Of a DNA stretch of 64,000 nt, positions 47,205-57,612 are shown piece by piece (the first letter of the stretch is position 1; every line of letters begins with the position of its first letter). The position numbers and the translations under genes are program-made. Origin of the DNA: Petrosia ficiformis (taxonomy: Eukaryota > Porifera > Demospongiae > Haplosclerida > Petrosiidae). The stretch covers positions 24,957,466 to 25,021,465 of the forward strand of contig OX345636.1 of NCBI GenBank assembly GCA_947044365.1. The letters are read 5' to 3'. The notes beneath the pieces were generated by a model that saw nothing but the letters and a program-made list of their open reading frames with translations, was not told where the DNA came from and ran no database searches.

Positions 47205-47528
47205 CTAGGGCTCATCAGAAGACTGTAGATTCTGATAATCATCAATGGTGAGACCAATACAACTAGCATGTAGCCAAAAATAGCAAGCTTCACATTGAAC
47301 ACCACCCTGGTTGGACTTGACAGGGGCAGAACATTCACCACATGGGTATCTGCAAGGGCCAGGGTTACTTTCAACGTTGCCCTGGAGAAGAAGGAGAAAA
47401 AACACAATGCGATGGCGACGGCACAGAACTGCAGGTATTATCAGCCTAGAAGGAAAGGGAATAGTTATCATATCTAGACAGAGGAACCAATCACAAGGTG
47501 AGAGAAATGTTTCAACCTTAAAACACAC
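47205..47528 (-). pseudogene. N-terminal 2A-like peptide and PHD-like finger of the CR1-like element
   Basis: The minus strand encodes a hydrophobic stretch (RIVFFLLLLQ) then GNVESNPGP at 47381-47355, the form of a 2A translational recoding peptide with Asn in place of the usual Asp. A PHD-like finger follows (CRYPCGECSAPV, VQCEACYFWLHASC). A TAG at 47205-47207 falls at SSDEP, just before the final LCQRC pair. The frame then continues directly into the endonuclease-RT frame, so one nonsense codon separates them. 2A-like sequences in this position are known in APE-type non-LTR retrotransposons of invertebrates. Confidence 0.75.
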
Positions 47529-48510
47529 GAAATAACATCAGTAGAAGTACCAAAATGTATTTCGAGAGATAGAAATTGACTGATGTTGGTTCTGCTATGA
47601 GTTGGAATGGAGACCACAGAGTGGATACTCCACAGAAGAGATAAAAAATAACAGAGCACAGAACAGAGATCCAACCACCATGTTGTTTGTATAAGTAATA
47701 TACTATTTTGAATGCAATTATACTATTTTTATATTTCACAGTTGCAACAATTAGTTGGTTGTTCAGGATACATACATTTAATACCATAGATACTTTGTAC
47801 TAATTATATTTAATTAGTTGAAGCATTATAATTTTAGGGTGATGTCCACTCATATTTCATGTCAGAGATTCGGTGTAATTTATACTAAAGTGCATGTAAT
47901 TGTATTTGGCCATAGACACATAATTACATTTATACCTTTCAAAACTTGGTGACATTATGTTGTAGTAACATACAACATCCTCTATGACAATAATTATTGT
48001 CAAACTAAATTGAAAGTCATGTCATTCCTTGCGACTGTACAAACTGATAAAATGGTTAATATAATGATTTAGTTTTTTCACTGCAGCACTTGAGAGAATT
48101 AATGAACATGACAGACAAACAAACAGACAGATACAACATCTGTACTACATTATTGGACAAAATTAGAATGTGTTGATTTTATATTTTATATAGTGTATAG
48201 TGTAATGTCATAAATTTAATACTGTAACTCAGTAATGAAGCAATTACATATACCAAAAAAATTAGAAGGGCGATTATATGAAAATGGTGAGGGTAAAAAG
48301 ACTGTTGCTGGTCATTCCAAACTAAAGTTATGAACATTTTTCTAAGGACAAGGTAAACATGAATAACCTTTACAATGCAAGTGAAAATTGTTGTTGTTTA
48401 GATAACGAATAAAACAAAATAGATTGCATATCTAGCTTCATAAATTAGCAATGATTACTAACACATTGAAAATTCACTGACAAAATAAATTACTGCAGAA
48501 GGTAGTAAAT

Positions 48511-48990
48511 TCAATGTTTTAGGGATCGATAAGTAGTAACAAACAGCTTTAATAATTCCATACAATCTTCATTTGTTAACTTGATATGTCCTATTGACAT
48601 CAAGTTAGGTTTAATTTCGTACAATAGTCTAATCCCCACGTTAAGTGCATGGGTGGCCGAGAAGAGGCTATTTTTATACATTCCCATTTGCTGACTTGAT
48701 GTGTCAGTATAGGAGGTTTGGTATTTAGTTTCATCCTCAGACCCCCATATTAAGTGCATGGGCGGCTAAGGACAAGACTATTCTATACAATCTCCATTTG
48801 TTGGCTTGATGTGTGAATAGGAGGTTTTTGTACATAGTCTCGTCCACAGACACTGCAATAAGTATGTGAGCTTCAGTATAGTATTTTGATGAATGTAAAG
48901 CATCATCAAACCTTTTGTAGTCATTTCTACTTCGATGTGTAATGAAGATATATGTTTTAACTATAGTGCTGGAAATCGGTAGAGACACCA
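48511..48990 (-). other. Unrecognised region with internal tandem similarity
   Basis: Minus-strand frames 48759-48511 and 48991-48737 share repeated phrases (DETKY/DETMYKN, ATHALNVG/AAHALNMG), reflecting a roughly 100-bp DNA duplication. The upstream end (MVSLPISS) comes from a fragment of the MITE family seen whole at 60257-60562. No domain is recognised. Possibly a decayed gene. Confidence 0.25.
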
Positions 48991-49029
48991 ATATCGATTA
49001 TTAGTGCACCCAATTAGTTACCACATCCC

Positions 49030-49640
49030 AGTAATATTTCAGAGCTTGTGATTCAAGCACATGATGAGTGTTGTTTTCTTCAAGGAAGGTCTTTCTTCTA
49101 CTCTTTCAGGGAGCAAAGACTAAGATGTAAGACATATAAGCTTTTAAGTTATTTAATAGCATACTACTGTGTCAGTGTAAGAATAAATTTCATTGGATCG
49201 TAGGTATATATTCACAATAAGCAAAGTTGTACTTATACACATGTAACTCGCCTGCAAAATATAAATATGCTATTCTCACGATTGCATGATTTCTTAATTT
49301 ATCTTATAACAATTTCACAATCATCATAATTCAATTTCAAGTTGATGCAATGTATGGCAGGTATTTCATGTAGAATTATTATACTCTCTTTTAATTTTTT
49401 AAAGTATTAGTGCATTTATACTTTATTGTGCCCCAACTGCACAGTTTGCATTCACTTTTTAATATTACATACCCTACTATTTTATGATTTTGAAGTTTTT
49501 TAAAAAATTTTGATAAGTTTGCATTTTACGTATCTCTGAATCTGATAACTTGTCAGCAGACAAAACTAGTATAATAATTACACAATCCCCAAAATTTAGA
49601 AATCCAATGAAGAATAATTAAGTTATGGTGTTGGTGAATG
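49030..49640. other. Gene-free stretch
   Basis: AT-rich, without supported exons or repeats. Confidence 0.5.
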
Positions 49641-49700
49641 TTAGTCTCGTTCCCAGACCTGCCTTCTTATTTGAGTAGCTGGGTCTGGGAACGAGACTAA
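49641..49700. repeat. Hairpin TTAGTCTCGTTCCCAGACC / GGTCTGGGAACGAGACTAA
   Basis: Perfect 19-bp arms around about 22 bp. A compact palindromic element, unusually GC-rich for its surroundings. Confidence 0.9.
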
Positions 49701-50043
49701 TTATAAGTGATGGTTTACTTTGACATTTAATTCTGGTATCCCATTACAAAAGCAGTATTTTCATTGGGGTATTTTCTTGCCTTGTGAGGTTAGCTAAACT
49801 GACTGGTTGATAAGACCTTTGAAGCTGCATGTGCTGCTAAAACAGTTCTGTACATTATGACCACAAAGTAATCATAGGGATACTTTTTTCCTCCATATAT
49901 ATATATATAATTATATACATGTAAATATATCTTATTAGTGCATACTATAGTTTCATACATTTTTATTTGGAAATGGATACCTGCAGGACTTATGAGAATA
50001 AAATGTTTGTTTCAACCATACTATGGAAGATTTCAAATCTGAG

Positions 50044-50629
50044 TTAAGGTGGTACTAGGGAGTGGGCGGATGCGACTCCAACCAGTTTCAAAATAGAATA
50101 TTATATAATATGACTCTAACCTGGTGTAGTAGCAACCTTCATATCTTCTCATGATCTTTATACTGGTCTGCAAGAGTGGGAGTGTTGGAAAAATGTCCAT
50201 TTTTGCAATCGTAATAAGTACAAAACCAAGAAAGCCACACCCACCAATCATGGCGTGCATCAAGTACAATGCATTTTGAGAAAACAAATAGAGCCGTTTT
50301 CTGGAAATTCATTTTACTTTTATAGTTACAAGAGGCTGAAGAAAGCTGAATTCTGTAGCTTTTCACTGAAACCATAAAATTTACCTTTCTAGACACTATC
50401 AAACTCCGATCTTTCTCAGAGAGCAACTACAGTTACCCCGCCATTGTTTCCCACCCACCGTCCCCTCAACCACCCGAGAAACAAACTGTGAATCAGTGAA
50501 AACATTTAGGCCCAATAACTATACCCCCGGGTGGGTGTGGCTTCCAAAAGATACAGAATTGAACCAGATTGTATGCAGCAAGAAGCTGATTGGAGTAGCA
50601 TCCGCCCACGGAAAAGACTACAACCTTAA
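50044..50629. mobile_element. TTAA-flanked MITE, copy 2 (586 bp)
   Basis: Same ends and inner sequence as 8419-9019 (TTAAGGTGGTACTAGG at the left, AGACTACAACCTTAA at the right), with small internal indels. No conserved coding frame. Confidence 0.8.
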
Positions 50630-51129
50630 TGATTACTGTGAATCACTAATTGTCTCTTTTCTAACAACACATCATTTCTATTGATAGATTATACATATCT
50701 AGTAAGTAACAAGATGAGAGGAATTGGAACTAGCATCAAACAAATAATAACAACACTCCCAATGGAAAAATTGGAACATATCTAATATTAATTGGAGTTT
50801 ATTGAGAGGGGGGGAATGTCATTTTATCACACAAGTATCTATCTTGGTGGTCCTCTTAGATTTGTAAAGCTCTTTTTGGTGGAGCCATTTTGGGTTCAAG
50901 AATTGGAGTTTACAAGTTAGTTGTAGAGATGGCATGTCATGCTTTTATTTGTATCGAATATATTTAGCTGCTTGGGCTCTTATATACTTTTCAGGGATGG
51001 CATTTTTTGACTAGTCTGGCATGCTGTAAAAAGGATGCACACAAAGTGGCCTGAAAATGTTTGGTGACAAGGCCCCACTTTTATCTAGCTATGCCCATTT
51101 TGACCTGTAGCACAGAATGCAAAACACAA

Positions 51130-53600
51130 AATTCAGTGCTTGAAGCAAAGCAACATTAATGTGTACATGTGCATAATTATAATCATCCTTCCCTTTTTTT
51201 GTGTATGTCAATTGCTTCATTATTGAGTTACAGTATTATTACCTTTATGACATTAAACTATACACTATATAAAATATACATCCGAATTTTGAGGTCATCA
51301 TGAATATAAGGAAATATTTGTGAGTAAATTGTACTTGTATAGTCCAATAATGTAGTACAGATTAATTCTCTCAAGTGCTGCAGTGCTGGTGCAAAGATAG
51401 CAGATATTTGTACCAATTATATGAATTATCATGTCATTTAAAGCACAAAGAAGGTTTGGATACCTAAAACGATTTAATTAAAATGTTATTCCGCTTTTTA
51501 TGTATATCTAATGGACAGTATATAAGGATAGTTAAAATATTTATTGAATTATAATTGCATGTATGTCACCATGCAATTAAATTACAATTCCACTATTAGT
51601 TGTGAATGGAAGTTTTGTGGTCATTACTTCATATAAAGATAGAATAATAACTATATTACACATTCAAAATAGTATATTACTTATAGTATAATAGCCAAGA
51701 TCTGATATATAACCTTAAAAGTGCAATTGCTGGACCTGTGAAGTAGCCAATCTTCAGTGTTTATAAAACAGCAGGTAGAGTAGTGCTGGCTGTCTAACCG
51801 CATGGAATCAGGATATACGTACTTGTACTTGCCAAATCAAATTAGTGTAAGTGTTTTGTATATAAGTAAAGTGCACTTACTGATAAATTTGTCACCTACT
51901 AGTGGTGGGTGATATTGGAACAATTATGATTACTGATTGCATTACAAAAATATTCAATTACTATTCGATTATTGACTACACTTTTACAGAGGAAAGAAAG
52001 GCATGATAAAGTAAGGAACTATAGGGAAAGATTCTAACTTATTTCTAAGTTTTATATAATATATATATAAACAGCTGCAAAGTGCAAATTCGCAGTGTTT
52101 CACTGAGTAAGATGTGGTAAAGTGTCTGTTTGAGTACATATGTGAACATGTATATGAGTTTTAGACTCATATACATGTACACGTACATACTGGTCATTAC
52201 TTCATGTAATAGCTATATTACACATTCAAAATAGTATATTACTTATACAAACTACAGAATACAATAATTTCATGCTTGAGTGAGAACAAAACATCCTGAT
52301 ATAATCCTAATAATGTCAGTATTTCTAACATAATTATTATACCATATGATAAATACAACACAGACTACAATGTCATCACTATTACAGAGCTTGAGGATTT
52401 GGGCTGGCCTCACTGCTACAGTGGTATCATATTCCCTTTAGCAATTAGCCAAGATCTGCCTGAAAAGTGGTCTGGCAATTGCTGGACCTCTGAAGTAGCC
52501 AATCTTCAGTGTTGGGTCCAATTATTAATTGGACCAATGGTGTCTTGACATGTGGTAGCTATGTTAAAAAAGTACATTAATGTTATTACTTTCATGAGGA
52601 AATGAGTACAGTTAAAATTATAAAAAGCTCAGCTTCCAACATCCACTCCACCCAACCTTAATTTACTACTTGGTTTGTAAAACAGCAGGTAGAGTGATGG
52701 TGGCTGTCTAACCACAAAAATGCACATATTTTGTGACATACATGTACAGATCGAAGCGAACGGAATTAGCTTCCTTCCTAAAACAAAAGTCTCTACATAG
52801 ACCCCTGCTTAGTGTTTGTCTTGTTTGTAGCTTAATCTGCTGCACTTGAAGTGCATGTAGTAAATTCCTTACCACATGGAATCAGGATATTACGTACTTG
52901 CACTTGCCAAATCAAATTAGTGTAAGTGTTTTGTATATAAGTAAAGTGCACTTGATTGATTTTATACTTCTGGATTCTATGTCTAGATTCTACATCAAGG
53001 AACAAAAATACTAAAAAATGAACTGTAAGTAGCTAAATAATATATAATTATATAATTATATATAATTATAATTATATAAAAATATATACATATAATATAT
53101 ACATTATTGTAATGATATATATATAGTTATATAATAATGAATCAGGCTTGTTACATACCAGCACTGAAAACAAACCCTTCCGCATATCTTATTTTAGGTT
53201 GCTTTGCCAAAGAAGGGGAACCTACCTGTTTCACTTGGATTGGACAAGCAAACACTCCTCGTCTCAAAGCACGATACCAGTTTCAATTAGCACTTGTGAA
53301 CAGTATAACGTTTGCTATTCTTTTTTTTTGCTTCCCTGCACTCTTTTTCACAGTGCCAGCTCTTATTTTAGCAGTACAGGTAATTTTTAATATTATTTCT
53401 TTATTCTCACATTGAAATTAATTGTCTGATTTTTTAGGCAGTGAAACGATTTGATGATGGCAATGAAGAAGGTTGCAATCGTTTTGTACTAATGAGTTTC
53501 ATCCTCAACATCATTGGAATAGTTGTTGGATTTCTCATCATATTTGTTGCACTCGTCGTTCTTTTCTTTTAGATTTAGAACTTTACAATGTATATGTGAT
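51130..53600 (+). repeat. Right arm of an inverted segmental duplication
   Basis: Mirrors 41200-48400 without the two large retroelements. It also contains local repeats: 51800-51880 repeats 52870-52960 (GAATCAGGATAT, CCAAATCAAATTAGTGTAAG), and 51600-51690 repeats 52190-52250. 51900-52190 holds a rearranged copy of the MITE at 28138-28530. Confidence 0.8.
53018..53572 (+). CDS. Small two-helix membrane protein, intact
   Basis: Three exons: 53018-53024 (ATG and 4 bases, then GTAAGT), 53198-53379 (TTTTAG before, GTAATT after) and 53438-53572 ending TAG. The product is 107 residues and starts MNCCFAKEGEPTCFTWIGQA. Hydrophobic helix 1 is about residues 35-62 (FAILFFCFPALFFTVPALIL), then a charged loop (KRFDDGNEEGCNRF), then helix 2 about 80-107 (ILNIIGIVVGFLIIFVALVV). 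The layout resembles CD225/dispanin proteins (two helices, F-P-A-L in the first, G-N-E-E-G loop), but similarity is weak and I do not assign the family. A nonsense copy lies mirrored at 41392-41931. The start was chosen because the tiny first exon joins in frame and is conserved in both copies. Confidence 0.75.
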
Positions 53601-53689
53601 GTATTTAGATACTAATGTATTTTTTTTGAGTTACTGTATGTGTTAACTAATTATCACTATCTTATTTATGTACTTGTTACCCTTGCTGC

Positions 53690-55110
53690 GTAGCATAGGC
53701 GGAAGGGTACGGTAATCGTTTTCTCTGTGTGTCTGTGCACTGCAAAAATAAAATTGTTAAATCCTTGCTACTGTACTAACCATTATATTTGCTATTTTAA
53801 CAATTCTATTTTTACTGTGTGTGTTAGCAATTTTTATGGAAAAACAAAAACATTGACATTTCAAACGGGGTACTGGTAAACTTCAAATTATACAAGGAAA
53901 AACAAATAACGTAGGAATTCTTCTAAAACCTTTTGGTTCTAAAGTTATGACAATTTTTATAACTCACAGTTCACGATTTTAAGATGAAACGAGGGCAATA
54001 AGGAGACTAAATATGGACACACAAACACAAGTGATCCTGTTTCATGGCTGTCGCTTGCCAAGAAACACTTTAAACTGAGGTAATGGTTGCTACTACTGTA
54101 CTACAGCACCATTGATGCAAGATACAAAGCTACCTAGCTCCACCTATGTGCACGTACGTGCATGCTCTGCAAAGCGTCATGTACTAAACACGTGATTCAA
54201 TGTGTTTTCACACGTTGGAGGTAGACTTGAGAACTTCTTCATTGTTTTTCGAAGGAAAACAAAAAATAAGATGTAAGACATAATTATAATTATACAAATT
54301 ATACACTTCTTTCATTGATATTCTTATTTTGTCTTTTAGGATATAAAGTTATAACATGCAGTTTTAACCCTTACAGCACTGAGCTTGTTTTTCAAATTAC
54401 TTCCCATTTCCAACACTGGCGACTCTATTGCATATATATATATTTTGGCCACCGTTCAATTTCTCTACCCCAAACGTGGCTCCTTTTCCGACATGGAGCA
54501 CTACTTCTACCAACTTGCTTACCGGGACTTGAAAGTCCCCAAGCGCTTAAATCAAATGCAGTGCTCTCCCTCTTTTGACTGGAACTGGGCAAGCAAAATG
54601 ACCCCACTGCATGTTGGTATCAGCTACACCTACGATTTCAGGTTTTACAGCAAGGGAAATGCCTCAGGTACCCACAAGAGCGCGTGGGCGGGGTCACAGA
54701 AACCACAATTTGCCTGGACGGCGAGGGGGCACAGCCCCCTTTGAACCCCCATCAACGGGGGTACACCCCCCTTTAAAATTCCCTCCGTACTCGTTATTTA
54801 GGCCAAAGGGCAGCCGAAAAAGCAGCGACTTTTTAAGCCATTTTCATGGGCTTGTGCCTGACATCAATTATAAGTATTTGGAGGGCTTCGTAATGCTAGG
54901 AACACACTCCGAACCACGTAGGGGTGAAACGTCACATATATGTGACATCAGTGTTCTAAGGGTTAATACCCATAAATGTTTTTCAAATTTATATGTGTAT
55001 TCCAAAAGCATTGTTTGTTTCATACACAAACTTTATTATATTTTGAAAATAAAATTGTAGTGCTTTGTTTACTTTGCCACGTAGGCGAGGGTCCCGTCCA
55101 GACGGCGCTC
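53690..55110 (+). repeat. Dispersed repeat, inverted copy of 85-860, with insertion
   Basis: Contains a small CACTGCAAAAATAAAATTG-ended MITE at about 53740-53820 and the TTAA element at 54364-54966, neither present in the copy at 85-860. The rest matches that copy in reverse complement. Confidence 0.8.
54364..54966 (+). mobile_element. TTAA-flanked piggyBac-like element with unknown open frame
   Basis: TTAACCCTTACAGCACTGAGC and ATCAGTGTTCTAAGGGTTAA ends match those of the 211-bp MITE at 16768-16978, but the interior is about 390 bp longer and GC-rich. The plus frame 54385-54744 encodes LYPKRGSFSDMEHYFYQLAY and NWASKMTPLHVGISYTYDFR; another frame (54611-55060) overlaps it. I recognise neither protein. 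The interior may be captured foreign sequence or a relic of the parent element. Confidence 0.7.
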
Positions 55111-55639
55111 ATTTGATGTTTTCACACGTTGGAGACTTCAATCTTGTTATTAATTTTAACTTGATCAAGTGTGAAGTGTGGCTCAGCATCTCAGATGCAA
55201 CTGAATGCAGCTTCTTTGCAACTTTCTGGACCTCCCGGAGCAATCTAACAGTCACCTCAACCTTGCTTACCAACTACTGCAAGCACAGCATCCACTCAAG
55301 TCTGCAAGGTATTTTTCACTTATTCTCCCAACATCCCTTTCTCTCTCACTAGAACTAGCTAGAAAGCAAGTCTATACACCACACATACATCAACATCCCA
55401 TTCTAATCTCCTTTCGTTTTTTTCATTATTTAAAGTACCCTAAACTAACTTCAAAGCGGGACACTTGAATCAAAGCACAGCCCAACAAAATCCAACAAAG
55501 CGTGGGCGTTTTTAACAATAGAATGCCAACATGCCGCCACCACATTGGTATACCCTCGTAATCTACAGTAATTTGGGGTGTGGTACATCCAAGATCTCGT
55601 GAATTGCAATTTAAATTCAGTATTCTATTAAGTTGGTTA

Positions 55640-55730
55640 CACTTCCTCTCTGACAGGAAGTTGTAAAATTACAACCTTATAAAACTAAAAGTGTTATAAC
55701 ACTTTCAGTTTTATAAGGTTGTAATTTAGC
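55640..55730. repeat. AT-rich hairpin pair
   Basis: AAATTACAACCTTATAAAAC and its reverse complement GTTTTATAAGGTTGTAATTT form a foldback at 55668-55729. A smaller hairpin, ACTTCCTCTCTGACAGGAAGT, immediately precedes it at about 55644. Confidence 0.85.
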
Positions 55731-55827
55731 AACAATTTATTGTGAATTTCAAAGGTGAACCTTTTGACTTCTTGGCGGAAGAACCGGGAGTGGTATACAA
55801 CCACAAAATAAAAAGTGATGCACTTAC

Positions 55828-55881
55828 ATCTGAACTGACATTTCCTCCCAGCGGACTGTGAACGAGATGGACAAGACAAAC
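55828..55881 (-). other. Possible small exon, unassigned
   Basis: 54 bp on the minus strand between GTGACAG and GTAAGTG, reading CPSRSQSAGRKCQF. The splice borders are good, but no adjoining exon was found. Confidence 0.2.
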
Positions 55882-55899
55882 CTGTCACAAAGAAATAAA

Positions 55900-56340
55900 A
55901 ATGTGCTATAATATTATTGTAATTATTTCTATAAAAAATTCATTAAAATTGCACTAAAACAAGACATATTACCTAAGTTAATCATGAATATTCATGAGAT
56001 GCTTTCCGAACAACTGAGTGAGGGCTTGGAGACAAGAACTCAGGGGTAGAGTTTTCGAACAAGGGCCCTGAGCTAGGGTTTTGAAACGAGGGTTTAGGGT
56101 CAGGGTTTTGGGGACGAGGTTGTTGTTTGAGTGAACTACAACTATAACTAAAACCCCTTTTAGTAAGGCATTCTGACATTTAGTACCCTAAGTACCTACT
56201 GTGCTATGCGCAATAATAGATTATCTTCTGGGTCCAAATTTTTGACGCAGAATTATGTTTGCATTCAGTGATTGACAAGTTGTTATAGTTGTGTAAACTA
56301 ACTCCACCCTTCACATCATTTATGAGAAATGTATTTTTAT
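55900..56340. other. No supported gene; G-rich run
   Basis: 56040-56115 has repeated AGGGTTT/AGGGTCAGGGTTTTGGGG blocks, a degenerate G-rich tract. The open frame on its complement (Pro/Ser/Phe-rich) is compositional. Confidence 0.5.
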
Positions 56341-56624
56341 GGCCCGTAGGGCCATCCCTATGATTGCTTTCCCACGGGTTCGAACTATATATATATTTAT
56401 CAAACAATGTTTACCATAGAAACAACGAATCCATACATTTTCAATTAGACATTCAAATCACGCACTATGATAATATTTTACCGTATTGTACTGGACTCGC
56501 GTGACCGGAAGTTTTATTGTACAGAAAATCACCTGACCGGATGTTTTATTTTACAGCGTGTCACATGTTGCTAAGTAAAAATTGTGTAGGGAGAGGTTAC
56601 TCTCTAATTTCTTTAGTTTTGACG

Positions 56625-56669
56625 ATGGTCAAGTTAGTAAACACAAGTTGTGATAAAATTCTAAATGAG
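56625..56669 (+). other. Possible first coding exon inside the TIR element
   Basis: ATG opens 15 codons (MVKLVNTSCDKILNE) and stops at an excellent donor GAG|GTAAGT. Upstream sequence has two near-identical CGxGACCGGAAGTTTTAT-like blocks (about 56500-56555; ACCGGAAGT resembles an ETS site). This looks like a real 5' exon with promoter, but no downstream exon was found. Confidence 0.35.
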
Positions 56670-57106
56670 GTAAGTTTTGTGTATGATAAAATGTGAAAAT
56701 AGAGAGGTTTTTATATGTTCAGTGCTGAAAGTCTCTTTTCGAGTTGAAGGTTGCCAGAGATAGCTAATGGTTTGGGATTTAACTTGTAAATGCTTCAAGA
56801 TGACCATCTTTATCATGATAGTTTGAAAAATAAAGTATTGCTATGTAATAATAGGCAAAAACAAGCATGATTTGATAAATTTATTTTTTATATGTTCAGT
56901 TCAACGCTGTATCCAACTCGTAATATTTCCCGGTATCTGTGCGATAATATTCTTGTGTCACCTACGCGAGTATGCGTTGTATACGTAGTTAAGGAAGTTA
57001 CATCATTCCCGGGGGCTCAGTCAATTAATGGGTGTGGCGCGTAAAAGAACGCGCGATCAAGCTCTACAGCTTACAGGCAGCCAGCAGAAAGAAAACTGTG
57101 TGGCTT

Positions 57107-57612
57107 CAGTGGCGTAACTGAACCCGGGCATCAGCGAAGTTTGTTTTATAATTTTATTAATAATTATTAATTATGGTTAATTTGCAATTATTAAAAAAAT
57201 GACTAATCAGAACACACGTTAATAATAGAAATGAGTAACCAGCTGTCTTTGCTCAAATTTACTTTTCGTAGTTTCCGAAGTGCCGAACCACAAAACACAC
57301 TTCACTCGCCCGTCTCTCCGTCAGTCATGGCCGTTTGTCAGTCGGTTAGTTCTGTGCCAGCCTCATCACCTACTTGTGATATTGCACAGTCCTCAGCTTT
57401 TCGGCCTACTAGAATTGTGTTCCCATCAACCTAATTCTCAGGTAAGGCGAGGTCATTCAATCCAGCATGGTATAAACAGTGGCTATGGCTGGAATATGCT
57501 GTTAGCAAAGATGCTGCATTTTGTTACCCGTGTCATATGTTTTCTACTTCTGTAAGTGCTTCAACCAGTAGACCTAGGCCCTAGCATCATGAGGAACTCA
57601 GTTACGCCACTG
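57107..57612 (+). mobile_element. hAT transposon derivative with 8-bp target duplication
   Basis: Inverted ends CAGTGGCGTAACTGA and TCAGTTACGCCACTG, flanked on both sides by TGTGGCTT (57099-57106 and 57613-57620). The interior encodes a TTF-type zinc finger start (RSFNPAWYKQWLWLEYAV, then KDAAFCYPC), typical of ZMYM/hAT transposases, in frame after a stop; the catalytic part is deleted. A non-autonomous 506-bp internal-deletion copy. Confidence 0.92.

Larger units (their letters stand above)
44505..47684 (-). mobile_element. CR1/L2-like non-LTR retrotransposon (~3.2 kb)
   Basis: Minus-strand element. The 5' end follows the flank ...TTACTTATACAAAC (47694-47685). The 3' end is an A-rich tail at about 44545-44507. 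The paralogous site at 52235-52260 reads TTATACAAACTACAGAATAC without the element, which defines the insertion. One long reading frame contains a 2A-like motif, a PHD-like finger, an apurinic endonuclease and a reverse transcriptase; it is interrupted by a TAG and lacks part of the RT. Confidence 0.85.
41200..48400 (-). repeat. Left arm of an inverted segmental duplication
   Basis: Blocks 41392-42090, 44130-44500, 47690-47720 and 48100-48260 match, in mirrored order and reverse complement, 52860-53572, 52255-52620, 52215-52250 and 51200-51385. The extra sequence in this arm is the Gypsy-like element (42.0-43.5 kb) and the CR1-like element (44.5-47.7 kb). Confidence 0.8.

Noticed and set aside
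54611..55060. 149-codon frame with Arg/Pro-rich sequence
   Set aside because: Runs from the cargo of the TTAA element through its terminus into the flanking repeat, and its end is the mirror of repeat sequence at 16800-16880; not a conserved protein.
56040..56115. G-rich AGGGTTT/AGGGTC tract as an interstitial telomere
   Set aside because: Spacing and sequence are irregular, with no run of TTAGGG units; more likely a degenerate G-rich tract.
56353..56395. tRNA-like B box (GGGTTCGAAC) suggesting a SINE
   Set aside because: No A box at the right distance and the sequence is bounded by TIRs; it belongs to the ATCCCTATGA DNA element.
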